Shown: in pieces, positions 44,365 through 52,673 of the stretch | Layout: every line of letters starts with the position of its first letter | How positions within the stretch are numbered: the first letter of the stretch is position 1 | NCBI RefSeq assembly: GCF_019428685.1 | Contig: NZ_CP080095.1 | Span: 1,054,001-1,118,000, forward strand | From: Paraburkholderia edwinii | GTDB taxonomy: Bacteria; Pseudomonadota; Gammaproteobacteria; Burkholderiales; Burkholderiaceae | Reading direction: 5' to 3' | DNA: 64,000 nt | The notes under the pieces: model-generated | Databases searched by the model: none | Told to the model about the DNA's origin: nothing | The model's input: only the letters and a program-made list of their open reading frames with translations | Program-made: the position numbers and the translations under genes

Positions 44365-45047
44365 GTGGTCTGGAATAGTTCGAGGATCCGCCAGCCGTGT
44401 GTCTGCGCATACTCGCGCAGCGTGTCGTCCGGGTTGGTCGCGATCGGGTCGGTGACCTTTTCGAGCAGCGGGATGTCGTTGTGCGAATCGCTGTAGAAGT
44501 AGCTGCGCTCGAAATCCGACCATGTTTTGCCGAGCGAGGCGAGCCACGCTTCGGTGCGCACGATCTTGCCTTCGCGGTAGCTCGGCGTGCCGGTCGGGCG
44601 GCCCGTATAGGCCGATGCCGGATGCCCGTCGACGGTTTCCACTTCGCACGCGATCAGCTTGTCGATGCCGAATACCTCAGCGATCGGTGCGGTGATGAAT
44701 TCGTTCGTGGCGGTGACCATACAGCACAGGTCGCCGGCATCGCGGTGCTCGCGCACGAGTTCCATCGCGGCGGGCACGATGGCCGGCTTGATCACCTCAT
44801 GCATGTACTGGTCGTGCCACGTCTTCAGCTGTTCGCGCGAATACTTCGCAAGCGGTGTAAGCATGGCGACGAGATACGCGTGAATATCGAGCTTGCCGGC
44901 CTTGTAGTCGGCATAGAAGCGGTCGTTTTCACGCGCGAAATTGTCAGCGTCGACGATGCCGAGTTTCACCATGAAGCGGCCCCATTCGTGGTCGCTGTCG
45001 GTGGGAATGAGCGTGTGATCGAGATCGAAAAGTGCGAGATTAGCCAT
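44361..45047 (-). CDS. HAD-IB family phosphatase (SerB-like)
   Basis: A 228-residue haloacid-dehalogenase-superfamily hydrolase. The nucleophile motif is LFDLDHTLIPTDS (Asp8), motif II is in MVTATNEFITAP, and motif III/IV is GKIVRTEAWL with FYSDSHNDIPLLEKV. It belongs to the subfamily IB that includes phosphoserine phosphatase and some histidinol-phosphate phosphatases; the substrate cannot be told from the sequence. Its start overlaps hda by 8 bp and its stop overlaps pcnB by 4 bp. Confidence 0.88.
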   Translation of the reverse strand: MANLALFDLDHTLIPTDSDHEWGRFMVKLGIVDADNFARENDRFYADYKAGKLDIHAYLVAMLTPLAKYSREQLKTWHDQYMHEVIKPAIVPAAMELVREHRDAGDLCCMVTATNEFITAPIAEVFGIDKLIACEVETVDGHPASAYTGRPTGTPSYREGKIVRTEAWLASLGKTWSDFERSYFYSDSHNDIPLLEKVTDPIATNPDDTLREYAQTHGWRILELFQTT

Positions 45048-45804
45048 GGGGGCCTATTTTACTTGAAGCGGCCTGATCGGATGGTTGAAGCGCGGATGGC
45101 TGGAACGGCGCGTCCGGGTCGGGCGAGGCGAGCATCGCGCGCAGCAGCGGCAGCGTCACCGCGCGCTTCTGCTCGAGCGAAAAGCGGTCGAGCGCGTCGA
45201 GCAGCGCCATCAGGCTCGGCATATCGCGGCGAAAGTGCGTGAGCAGATAGGCGGGCACGTCGTCGGCGAGCGCGATGCCGCGCTCGTGCGCCGCGTGCTT
45301 GAGCACGGCGGCCTTGCCTTCGTCGGACAGCGGCGCGAGGTGGAACACGAGGCCCCAGCCGAGGCGCGTGCGCAGGTCTTCGCGCACCGCGAGGCCGAGC
45401 GGCGCCGCGTTGCCCGTCGCGACGAGCGCGCTGGCCGGATGCGCGCGCACTTCGTTGAACAGATTGAAGAGCGCGATCTGCTGCGCGGCCGACAGCGCGT
45501 CGCAATCGTCGATCGCATAGAGCGTGACGCGCGCATCGAACGCGAACGCGTCGAGGCTGCTGTGCGGCCCCGCGTAGCGCACGTGGCCCGGCGCCGCTTC
45601 ATGCGCGAGCGCCTGCAGCAGATGCGTGCGGCCGCTGCCCGGTTCGCCCCACACATAGAACGTGCGGTCCGCGACGGGGCCGGCCGTGAGCGCGGCGTCG
45701 AGTTCGCGCAGGCGCGTGACGAGTTCGTCGTTCGCGCCGGCGAAGAAGTTGTCGAAGGTCGATGGCGGCGGCGTGCCGAGATCGAGCGTAAGTTGGCGCA
45801 GCAC
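45040..45804 (-). CDS. hda: DnaA regulatory inactivator Hda
   Basis: A 254-residue AAA+ protein that promotes hydrolysis of ATP-DnaA after initiation, using the DNA-loaded clamp. The N-terminal clamp-binding motif QLTLDLG is at residues 4-10. The Walker A motif is WGEPGSGRTHLLQA (Lys replaced by Arg, as usual in Hda), and Walker B/sensor YAIDDCDALSAAQ follows. GTG at 45804 has no clear ribosome binding site. It heads a tight cluster with the HAD, pcnB and folK genes. Confidence 0.94.
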   Translation of the reverse strand: MLRQLTLDLGTPPPSTFDNFFAGANDELVTRLRELDAALTAGPVADRTFYVWGEPGSGRTHLLQALAHEAAPGHVRYAGPHSSLDAFAFDARVTLYAIDDCDALSAAQQIALFNLFNEVRAHPASALVATGNAAPLGLAVREDLRTRLGWGLVFHLAPLSDEGKAAVLKHAAHERGIALADDVPAYLLTHFRRDMPSLMALLDALDRFSLEQKRAVTLPLLRAMLASPDPDAPFQPSALQPSDQAASSKIGPHG

Positions 45805-45947
45805 AGTAGTCGATAAGGAGAAGGCCAGTCAGTTCCGCAGCAAGCCGCGTGCATTCGTTGTAACGCGCGATATCCACGCAAATGCGACCGGGGCGCGTCG
45901 CAGATGCGCCACCGGAGCGATACAGCGGCGCGCTTTGATCGCCGGCG

Positions 45948-47024
45948 TTAGTTCTTGTAAAGCGTGCTCGACAGATAGCTTTGGCGCAGTTCGCGCCACG
46001 CGACGGACAGTATCGCGCTGACCGGCAACGCGAGCAGCACACCGAAAAAGCCGAACAATTGACCGAACGCGAGCAACGCGAAAATCACGGCGAGCGGATG
46101 CAGGCCGATGCGTTCGCCGACGAGACGCGGCGTCAGGATAAAACTCTCGAGAATCTGGCCGACGCCATACACCACGGCGACCGCGCCGATCCCGTACCAG
46201 CTGCCGAACTGCAGCAGCGCGGCGACGAGCGCGAGGATCAGGCCCGTCGCGAAACCGATATAGGGAATAAATACCGCGAGACCGGTAAAAATGCCGACCG
46301 GCAGCGCGATCTCGAACCCGGCGGCCCATAGCGCGATCGAATAATAGACCGCGAGCACGCCCATCACGAGCAACTGGCCGCGCAGGTATTGCGACAGCAT
46401 CTGGTCCATGTCGCGCGACAGCTGCACCGTTTTCACGAGCCAGCGGCGCGGAATGAAGTGCGTGATGCGGCGGGTCATCGCGTTCCAGTCGTACAGCAGA
46501 TAGAACAGCACGAGCGGCACCATCACGAGATTGCTAACGAGGTCGAGCATCAGGTTGCTGCTCGTGCGGATCGACGTCCACGCGTAGACCACCACGGTCT
46601 GCGCGCTGCCTTCGAGCTGGTTCGTGACGAGATCGCGAATGCTCGCGAAGTCGAGCGAATCGGCGAGGCCGACAATCTCGAGCTTCGGCTGCAGCCACTT
46701 GTGTACGTGCGAAATCATCACGGGCACCTGCTGGCGCAACTGCGGCACTTCCTTCTGCACGACGACGAGTATCAGCAGCACGAGGCCGGTCACCATCAGC
46801 GTGAAGAACAGCATCATGAGCAACGCGGCGACCACCTTCGGCACGCGGTGGCGTCTGAGCCAGGAGACGCCCGGATGCAGGATGTAAGCGAGGATCGCGC
46901 CGAGCAGAAACGGCGTGAGCACCGGGCTCAACAGCCACAGAAGGATGCCGGTGACGAGCGCGATGGCGAACCAGATCATCGCGCGCCGCTGATAGGGCGT
47001 AAAAATCGGAGCGTTCTGCTGCAA
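45948..47024 (-). CDS. AI-2E/PerM-family transporter
   Basis: A 358-residue polytopic inner-membrane protein of the AI-2E exporter (UPF0118, PerM) family, with about eight hydrophobic segments. Examples are [20 protein letters not shown] near the N-terminus and [20 protein letters not shown] near the C-terminus, plus [19 protein letters not shown]. The start is TTG at 47024, behind a GAGGAAAAG ribosome binding site. It is divergent from purM and upstream of hda. Substrate is unknown; the AI-2 name is not evidence of AI-2 transport. Confidence 0.88.
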   Translation of the reverse strand: MQQNAPIFTPYQRRAMIWFAIALVTGILLWLLSPVLTPFLLGAILAYILHPGVSWLRRHRVPKVVAALLMMLFFTLMVTGLVLLILVVVQKEVPQLRQQVPVMISHVHKWLQPKLEIVGLADSLDFASIRDLVTNQLEGSAQTVVVYAWTSIRTSSNLMLDLVSNLVMVPLVLFYLLYDWNAMTRRITHFIPRRWLVKTVQLSRDMDQMLSQYLRGQLLVMGVLAVYYSIALWAAGFEIALPVGIFTGLAVFIPYIGFATGLILALVAALLQFGSWYGIGAVAVVYGVGQILESFILTPRLVGERIGLHPLAVIFALLAFGQLFGFFGVLLALPVSAILSVAWRELRQSYLSSTLYKN

Positions 47025-47127
47025 GATAAACTTTTCCTCGTCTTTCTGCGTGGGCTTTCCCCGCCGGCGCCGCTGTGTAAAAGGCGTGTATACCGTGGGA
47101 AGAATTCCAGCCCGCGGGCCGGCATCA

Positions 47128-47146
47128 GGTAAAATCGCATTTTACC
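47128..47146. promoter_or_regulatory. Perfect 8-bp dyad in the perM-purM gap
   Basis: GGTAAAAT (47128-47135) and ATTTTACC (47139-47146) flank a 3-bp centre, 20 bp before the purM ATG. The left arm includes TAAAAT, a plausible -10. It could be an operator or a hairpin in the mRNA leader covering the purM start region. Confidence 0.4.
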
Positions 47147-47166
47147 GACCTTCTCGCGCTTTCCTT

Positions 47167-48222
47167 ATGAATCAACCGAAATCCGCTCCTGACGCTCAAG
47201 GTTTGTCGTATCGTGACGCCGGCGTGGACATCGAAGCAGGCGATGCCCTCGTCGATGCGATCAAGCCCTTTGCCAAGAAAACGATGCGCGACGGCGTGCT
47301 GGCCGGCATCGGTGGTTTCGGTGCGCTGTTCGAGGTGCCGAAGAAATATCGCGAACCCGTGCTCGTCTCGGGCACCGACGGCGTCGGCACGAAGCTCAAG
47401 CTCGCCTTCCACCTGAACAAACACGATACGGTCGGCCAGGATCTCGTCGCGATGAGCGTCAACGATATCCTCGTGCAAGGCGCCGAGCCGCTCTTCTTCC
47501 TCGACTATTTCGCGTGCGGCAAGCTCGAAGTCGGGACGGCCGCGACGGTCGTCAAAGGCATTGCGTATGGCTGCGAACTCGCCGGCTGCGCGCTGATCGG
47601 CGGCGAAACGGCTGAAATGCCGGGCATGTACCCCGATGGCGAATACGATCTCGCGGGTTTCGCGGTCGGCGCGGTCGAAAAGAGCAAGATCATCGACGGC
47701 AGCACGATCGCCGCAGGCGATGTCGTGCTGGGTCTCGCGTCGAGCGGCATCCACTCGAACGGCTACTCGCTGGTGCGCAAGATCATCGAGCGCGCGAATC
47801 CCGATCTCACCGCCGATTTCGACGGCCGTCCGCTTGCGGACGCATTGATGGCGCCCACGCGCATCTACGTGAAGTCGATGCTCGCGCTGATGGAACAGGT
47901 CACGGTGAAGGGCATGGCGCACATCACGGGCGGTGGGCTCGTCGAGAACATTCCGCGCGTGCTCAAGGCGGGGTTCACCGCCGAACTCGATCATCGCGCA
48001 TGGCCGCTGCCGCCGCTCTTTGCGTGGCTGCAGAAGCACGGCGGTGTCGCCGATGCCGAGATGCATCGCGTGTTCAACTGCGGCATCGGCATGGCCGTGA
48101 TCGTTTCCGCGCAGGATGCGAAGCAGGCTATCGGGCTTTTGTCCGCAGCGGGCGAGCAGGTGTGGCAGATCGGCACCGTGCGGCAAAGCAAGGAAGGCGA
48201 GGCGCAGACGGTGGTCGTCTGA
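47167..48222 (+). CDS. purM: Phosphoribosylformylglycinamidine cyclo-ligase
   Basis: A 351-residue AIR synthetase of purine synthesis. The conserved blocks include [43 protein letters not shown] and [13 protein letters not shown], the last in the ATP-binding region. I chose the ATG at 47167 ([10 protein letters not shown]); the extension to 47050 runs through the divergent promoter region. It is the only purine gene here and is closed by a strong terminator. Confidence 0.97.
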   Translation: MNQPKSAPDAQGLSYRDAGVDIEAGDALVDAIKPFAKKTMRDGVLAGIGGFGALFEVPKKYREPVLVSGTDGVGTKLKLAFHLNKHDTVGQDLVAMSVNDILVQGAEPLFFLDYFACGKLEVGTAATVVKGIAYGCELAGCALIGGETAEMPGMYPDGEYDLAGFAVGAVEKSKIIDGSTIAAGDVVLGLASSGIHSNGYSLVRKIIERANPDLTADFDGRPLADALMAPTRIYVKSMLALMEQVTVKGMAHITGGGLVENIPRVLKAGFTAELDHRAWPLPPLFAWLQKHGGVADAEMHRVFNCGIGMAVIVSAQDAKQAIGLLSAAGEQVWQIGTVRQSKEGEAQTVVV

Positions 48223-48286
48223 CCCGGCGGCGATTGGTGCGGTAACAGCGGCAGTCAACCGCGTCAGCAGCGCATGGCATTCAACG

Positions 48287-48322
48287 AAAAACGGCACGTG
48301 AACGAAAGCGCGTGCCGTTTTT
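48287..48322 (+). terminator. Intrinsic terminator after purM
   Basis: AAAAACGGCACG (48287-48298) pairs with CGTGCCGTTTTT around a 12-nt loop, giving a stem with a T-run, 65 bp after purM. The A-run on the other side would let it act for the convergent BON gene too. Confidence 0.88.
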
Positions 48323-48332
48323 CTATTTCAGC

Positions 48333-48397
48333 TTCCCCGCTTCAATTCCTCGCTTTAACTTCTCGCTTGAACTTGTCCCTTGAACTTCTCCGTTCAA
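48333..48397 (-). repeat. 13-bp x5 tandem repeat beginning at the BON-gene stop codon
   Basis: On the minus strand: TTGAACGGAGAAG, TTCAAGGGACAAG, TTCAAGCGAGAAG, TTAAAGCGAGGAA and TTGAAGCGGGGAA, in consecutive 13-bp steps from 48397 to 48333. The stop TGA (48396-48394) lies in the first unit. Confidence 0.88.
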
Positions 48398-48810
48398 TCG
48401 TCGGATTCGGGCCGCAGGATCAGAAGATTCTGCACGGCAGTCACGCCCGCCACCTTGCCGGCGATCTCGCTCGCGGACTGGATCATGTTCTGATCGGGCA
48501 CGGCGCCGATCAACGCGACCTTGCTGCCCTTCGCGCGAATCAGAATATCGGTCGTATCGATTTTCGCGTGCGTGAGCGCGATCCGCACCTCACGCTCGAG
48601 CTTGTGGTTGGCGTGACGCAGGCTCGCCCGCGACGGATGCGACGCGGGCTGCTCCGCTTGCGCAGCCGGCGCGGTCTGCGCCGATGATGCGGCCTGCGCA
48701 TCTTGCGCGAACGCGGTATCGCTGAATATCGATGCCGCCGCAACGGCGGCGGCGCATGCGATTGTCGCGCAGGTTGCGACGAGCTTTCGGCTTGACTTCG
48801 TCTGGCTCAC
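48394..48810 (-). CDS. Secreted BON-domain protein
   Basis: A 138-residue exported protein. A signal peptide (SSRKLVATCATIACAAAVAA, probably cleaved after AFAQ near residue 36) precedes an Ala/Gln-rich linker and one BON domain (about residues 70-138: LEREVRIALTHAKIDTTDIL, GSKVALIGAVPDQNMIQSA, GVTAVQNLLIL). BON domains bind membranes or other cell-envelope parts. GTG at 48810 has a perfect AGGAGGT 5 bp upstream. An in-frame ATG at 48942 would add a repetitive hydrophobic N-terminus. Both flanks carry tandem repeats. Confidence 0.82.
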   Translation of the reverse strand: MSQTKSSRKLVATCATIACAAAVAAASIFSDTAFAQDAQAASSAQTAPAAQAEQPASHPSRASLRHANHKLEREVRIALTHAKIDTTDILIRAKGSKVALIGAVPDQNMIQSASEIAGKVAGVTAVQNLLILRPESDD

Positions 48811-48830
48811 GGCTGACCTCCTGGATGTGA

Positions 48831-48902
48831 AAAATGCAGTGAGAAATGCGGCGAAAAATGCAGTGACAGATGCAGTGACAGACGCAGTGACAAATGCGGT
48901 GG
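48831..48902. repeat. 12-bp x6 tandem repeat upstream of the BON gene
   Basis: Six consecutive 12-bp units of the type AAAATGCAGTGA (48831-48842, 48843-48854, 48855-48866, 48867-48878, 48879-48890, 48891-48902). They lie 20 bp upstream of the GTG, in the probable 5' untranslated region or an alternative N-terminus. A 12-bp period keeps frame and would encode four-residue repeats (TASV, TAFF). Confidence 0.88.
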
Positions 48903-49284
48903 AAGCAGCCATTGCAGCAATCGCGATGCTGACAATGTGCATCCGCAACGAATCCTGCGCTTGTGCCGGGTAACGGAAAATGACGAGTTCGCACGGACAA
49001 GGCGCGCGCCGCGAGACCCGCTCCGGGAAGGGCTTCGAGCCCTGCGAGAGCAGTGTCGAAGCCGCCCTGTACGGTGGCCGAAAGGCATCTGCAACCCACG
49101 CGCCAACCGCACCGGAAACCGTGCGAATCTGAAATAGCAGTGCGTGGCGGGAAACGCATTGTTTCGTGACAGGACAGACTTGCGTGACCGTCGGGCTCGG
49201 CGCTTCGTGCACGCTTCGTGCACACCTCAGCGCGCCTCATGCCGACTCCGATAAACCAAGAACGACACGACGCGCAAAACCCTC
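48903..49284. other. Upstream region of the FUSC operon, no gene recognised
   Basis: About 380 bp between the BON-gene repeats and the FUSC gene. It must hold the promoters of both divergent transcription units, but I see no convincing hexamer pair and no supportable ORF. The minus-strand open frame crossing it lacks a ribosome binding site and domain. Confidence 0.5.
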
Positions 49285-51468
49285 ATGACCAACCCGTCCG
49301 CTCGCGACTGGCTGTTTTCGGTCAAGACTTTCGTGGCCGGGATGCTCGCGTTATATATCGCGCTCGCCGTGCCGCTGCCGCGTCCGTCGTGGGCGCTCGC
49401 GTCGGTCTATATCGTGTCGAACCCGTTCGTCGGCGCAACGCGCTCGAAGGCGATGTTCCGCGCGATCGGCACGGTAATCGGCGCGGCGATGTCGGTCGCG
49501 CTCGTGCCGCCGTTCGTCGAATCGCCTTACCTCTTCAGCGTGCTCGTCGCACTGTGGACCGCGACGATGCTCTACCTGTCGCTGTCGGACCGCAGCGCGC
49601 GTTCATACGTATTCGTTCTGGCGGGCTTTACGCTGCCGCTCGTCGCCTTTCCGACCGTGACGAACCCGACGACGATCTTCGATGTCGCGATCGCGCGCAC
49701 CGAGGAAATCCTGCTCGGCATCATCTGCGCGAGCGTGGTCGGTTCGATCCTGTTTCCAAGCCGGCTCGCGCCGACGCTGCTCGCCCGCACCGACTCGTGG
49801 TTCGCCGACGCCGCGCAGTTTGCGCGGGCCGCGCTGTCGGCGCGTTCCCACGATGTCGTGCAATTGCCGCTGCAGCAACGGCTGGCCTCGACCGTCAAGG
49901 CGCTCGACGTGCTGCTCTCGCAACTGACTTACGATCACTCGAGCCCCGAGGTCGTATCGCGCGCCTACACGCTGCGCGAACGCATGCAACTGTTCCTGCC
50001 GGTGCTGGCCGCGGTGGCCGATCCGCTTGCCGCATTCCGGCATTCGGCGGCTATCGCGCGGGTGCCGGAGTTCGAGCCGCTGCTCGCCGACGTGGGCGCG
50101 TGGATCAATGCGCCATTGCGCCGCGAGGAGAACGTATCCGTCATCGGCGATCCCGAAGCGACAAGTTTGCGCGCGCGGATCGCCGCGTTGCGCGTCAGTG
50201 TGCCGCGCACGCTTGCGCCGTGGGACGGCGCGCTGCTGTCGAACGCGCTGTGGCGCGTGCAGATGGCGATCGACATCTGGCAGGACTGCCGCGAACTGCG
50301 CGCGCTGTTCGATCAGCCCGACGGCAGCTGGCACCCACGGTTCCGGCATTGGCGCGTGAATGGCGAGCAAACCTGGGTGGACCACGGCTTCATGCTGTTT
50401 TCGTCGGGCACCGTCGCGGCTTTCGTGATCGTGGCCTGCAGCCTGTGGATTGCCTCGGGCTGGCATGACGGCGCGAATGCGGTGTTTATCGCGACGGTCG
50501 CGTGCTGCTTCTTCGCCGGCCTCGACGAACCCGCGCCGGCGATTTTCCGGTTCTTCGTCGCCAACATCGTGTCGGTGATTTTGTCGGGCGTGTATCTGTT
50601 CGTCGTGCTCCCCGAGGTCCATAACTTCGAGACGCTGCTGCTCGCGCTCGCGGTGCCGTTCCTTGCGATCGGCACGCTGATCGCGCATCCGAAATTCAAT
50701 GCGGTTGCAGCGGTGATCGCGCTGTTCACCGCCACGTTCATCAGCTTCAGCGGTTCATACGACGCGAACTTCATGGTCTTTATCAATACGACTTCCGCGT
50801 CGCTTGCGGGCATCGTGTTCGCGTTTGTCTGGACCCAGGTGACACGGCCGTTCGGCGTCGAGTTTTTCGCGCAGCGGCTGATTCGCGCGACCTGGGCCGA
50901 CGTCGCGCGCTCCGCGTCCGGGCAGCCGATCGCCGATGAGCGCACGTTCTTCTCGCGCATGCTCGACCGCCTGATGCAGGTGCTGCCGCGCGTCTCGGTC
51001 TCGGGCCCGCATCATCATCCTTCGGTCGAAACGTTTCGCGACTTGCGCGTGGCGTCGAGCTCGCTCGATTTGCGCCACTACCGCGAGGGCGTCGCCGCCG
51101 ACATGAGCGCGCAGCTCGACCGTGTGCTGACCAATGTGCGCACCTACTACGAACTGTGCGTGGCGCGGCGCAAGCGCCAGCCGGTGCCGCGCGGACTGAT
51201 CGAAGCGATCGACGCGGCGCTGTCGCGTATCTCGCAGCGCGTGGCAGGGACAACGGCAGGCACACCCGCTGACCCAACCGCAGGCACACCCGCAGGCACC
51301 GCGGCAGGCGCGGTACCGGGCGCGCCGCCGTCGTTCTCGACCGAGATCCGGCTGCGCGATGCGGTGCACGCGCTGGTCGGCCTGCGCCTGTCGCTTGCGC
51401 CGCTCGCGGTGGGCGCGCCGGCCGCGCCGGCCGGTCTCGCGGGCTCAGGACCGGCGCCGGGCGCATGA
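49285..51468 (+). CDS. FUSC/AaeB-family inner-membrane efflux protein
   Basis: A 727-residue fusaric-acid-resistance-type (FUSC, AaeB-like) inner-membrane protein. Two blocks of hydrophobic helices (about residues 10-165 and 370-525) are separated and followed by cytoplasmic domains. The family exports aromatic carboxylic acids and similar toxic compounds. The C-terminus (about residues 650-685) is an Ala/Gly/Thr/Pro-rich imperfect repeat (TAGTPA units), probably a linker. It heads an operon with DUF1656, HlyD-type and outer-membrane genes, a complete tripartite pump. Confidence 0.92.
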   Translation: MTNPSARDWLFSVKTFVAGMLALYIALAVPLPRPSWALASVYIVSNPFVGATRSKAMFRAIGTVIGAAMSVALVPPFVESPYLFSVLVALWTATMLYLSLSDRSARSYVFVLAGFTLPLVAFPTVTNPTTIFDVAIARTEEILLGIICASVVGSILFPSRLAPTLLARTDSWFADAAQFARAALSARSHDVVQLPLQQRLASTVKALDVLLSQLTYDHSSPEVVSRAYTLRERMQLFLPVLAAVADPLAAFRHSAAIARVPEFEPLLADVGAWINAPLRREENVSVIGDPEATSLRARIAALRVSVPRTLAPWDGALLSNALWRVQMAIDIWQDCRELRALFDQPDGSWHPRFRHWRVNGEQTWVDHGFMLFSSGTVAAFVIVACSLWIASGWHDGANAVFIATVACCFFAGLDEPAPAIFRFFVANIVSVILSGVYLFVVLPEVHNFETLLLALAVPFLAIGTLIAHPKFNAVAAVIALFTATFISFSGSYDANFMVFINTTSASLAGIVFAFVWTQVTRPFGVEFFAQRLIRATWADVARSASGQPIADERTFFSRMLDRLMQVLPRVSVSGPHHHPSVETFRDLRVASSSLDLRHYREGVAADMSAQLDRVLTNVRTYYELCVARRKRQPVPRGLIEAIDAALSRISQRVAGTTAGTPADPTAGTPAGTAAGAVPGAPPSFSTEIRLRDAVHALVGLRLSLAPLAVGAPAAPAGLAGSGPAPGA

Positions 51469-51498
51469 GCGTCACCCTTTGAACTCAACGAGCAAGCC

Positions 51499-51708
51499 AT
51501 GATCGGGGAAATCAATATCGTCGGCGTTTTCGTACCCACCGTGCTGGTGCTGATGCTGGTCGCGTATCTGATCAAGCGCGGCGTCGTCGCGCTGCTCGCG
51601 CTGACCGGTTTTTATCGTTTCATCTGGCACCGGGCGGCGTTCGATTTTTGCATCTATGTGTTCATCTTCGGTGCGGTCGTCGTTCTAACGAAGCGGTTCG
51701 GCGCGTGA
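51499..51708 (+). CDS. DUF1656/AaeX-like small membrane protein
   Basis: A 69-residue membrane protein with two hydrophobic helices (VFVPTVLVLMLVAYLI and AFDFCIYVFIFGAVVVL). This family almost always lies between FUSC and HlyD-type genes, as AaeX does in E. coli. Its stop overlaps the next gene's start by 4 bp (GTGA). The role in the pump is unknown. Confidence 0.9.
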   Translation: MIGEINIVGVFVPTVLVLMLVAYLIKRGVVALLALTGFYRFIWHRAAFDFCIYVFIFGAVVVLTKRFGA

Positions 51709-52673
51709 AACAGATCTCGGTGTTCTCCGTCATCCTGACGCTGATCGCGACCGTTGCGGCCGCGCTGGTGCTGTGGAAGGTGATCGACTACTACATGTTC
51801 TCGCCGTGGACGCGCGATGGCCGCGTGCGCGCCGATATCGTGCAGATTTCGCCTGACATCTCCGGCTGGATTACCGATATCCGCGTCGTCGACAACCAGC
51901 CGGTCAGAAAAGGCCAGGTGCTGTTCGTGATCGACGAGGCGCGCTACGGGCTCGCCTATCGCGAGGCGGCCGCGACGCTCGCGCAGCGCAAGGCGACCTA
52001 CGACGAAGCGCGCCGCGAGGACGTGCGCAACCAGCAGCTGGGCAACCTCGTAGCGGTCGAGGTTCTGCAACAGAGCCACGCGCGTGCGATCGAGGCGCGC
52101 GCGCAGATGGATCTCGCGCAGGTCGCGCTCGATACCGCGCGCCTGAACCTGCAGCGCACGACGATCGTGAGTCCCGTCGACGGCTACGTAAACGACCGCG
52201 CGCCGCGTCCGAACGAATACGCGACTGCGGGGCACGCCGTGCTGTCGATCGTCGATGCGCATTCGTTCCGTGTCGACGGCTACTTCGAAGAGACGAAGAT
52301 GCGGCATATCCGCATCGGGCAGGCAGTCGATATCGCGGTGATGGGCGAACCGAAGCTACTGCGCGGCCATGTGGTCAGCATCGTCGCCGCGATCGAGGAC
52401 CGCGACCGCACGAACAGCACGCCGAACCTGCTGCCGAACGTCGACCCGGCGTTCAGCTGGGTGCGGCTTGCCCAACGCATCCCGGTGCGCGTCGCGCTCG
52501 ACGAAGTGCCGCAGGACTTCCAGATGATCGCGGGCCGGACCGCGACGGTGCTGGTCCGCGGCCCGGAACTGCGGCCGATCGGCAACGGCGCGGCTTCTGC
52601 GCCTGGCGCCGCGTCGGCGCCGCAATCGCGGTTCGAATTGTGGTTCGAGCGGGTGATTGGAGCGCTGAGATGA
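51705..52673 (+). CDS. HlyD/AaeA-type periplasmic adaptor
   Basis: A 322-residue membrane-fusion protein. The N-terminal anchor (ISVFSVILTLIATVAAALVL) is followed by the split biotinyl-lipoyl domain (ISGWITDIRVVDNQPVRKGQ, and TIVSPVDGYVNDRAPRPNEY), a helical hairpin and a beta-barrel part. GTG at 51705 is supported by the GTGA overlap with the DUF1656 stop. It links the FUSC pump to the outer-membrane channel; its end overlaps the outer-membrane gene by 4 bp. Confidence 0.92.
   Translation: MKQISVFSVILTLIATVAAALVLWKVIDYYMFSPWTRDGRVRADIVQISPDISGWITDIRVVDNQPVRKGQVLFVIDEARYGLAYREAAATLAQRKATYDEARREDVRNQQLGNLVAVEVLQQSHARAIEARAQMDLAQVALDTARLNLQRTTIVSPVDGYVNDRAPRPNEYATAGHAVLSIVDAHSFRVDGYFEETKMRHIRIGQAVDIAVMGEPKLLRGHVVSIVAAIEDRDRTNSTPNLLPNVDPAFSWVRLAQRIPVRVALDEVPQDFQMIAGRTATVLVRGPELRPIGNGAASAPGAASAPQSRFELWFERVIGALR

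Noticed and set aside
42637..44649. pcnB start at 44649 (670 aa)
   Set aside because: The extra 95 residues overlap the HAD-family gene; the GTG at 44364 has a GTGA overlap with that gene's stop and matches the PcnB N-terminus.
48811..49212. Extension of the BON-domain gene to an ATG at 49212 (272 aa)
   Set aside because: The GTG at 48810 has a perfect ribosome binding site and starts a normal signal peptide; the extension is low-complexity and includes the 12-bp repeats. The intermediate ATG at 48942 is kept as an open alternative.
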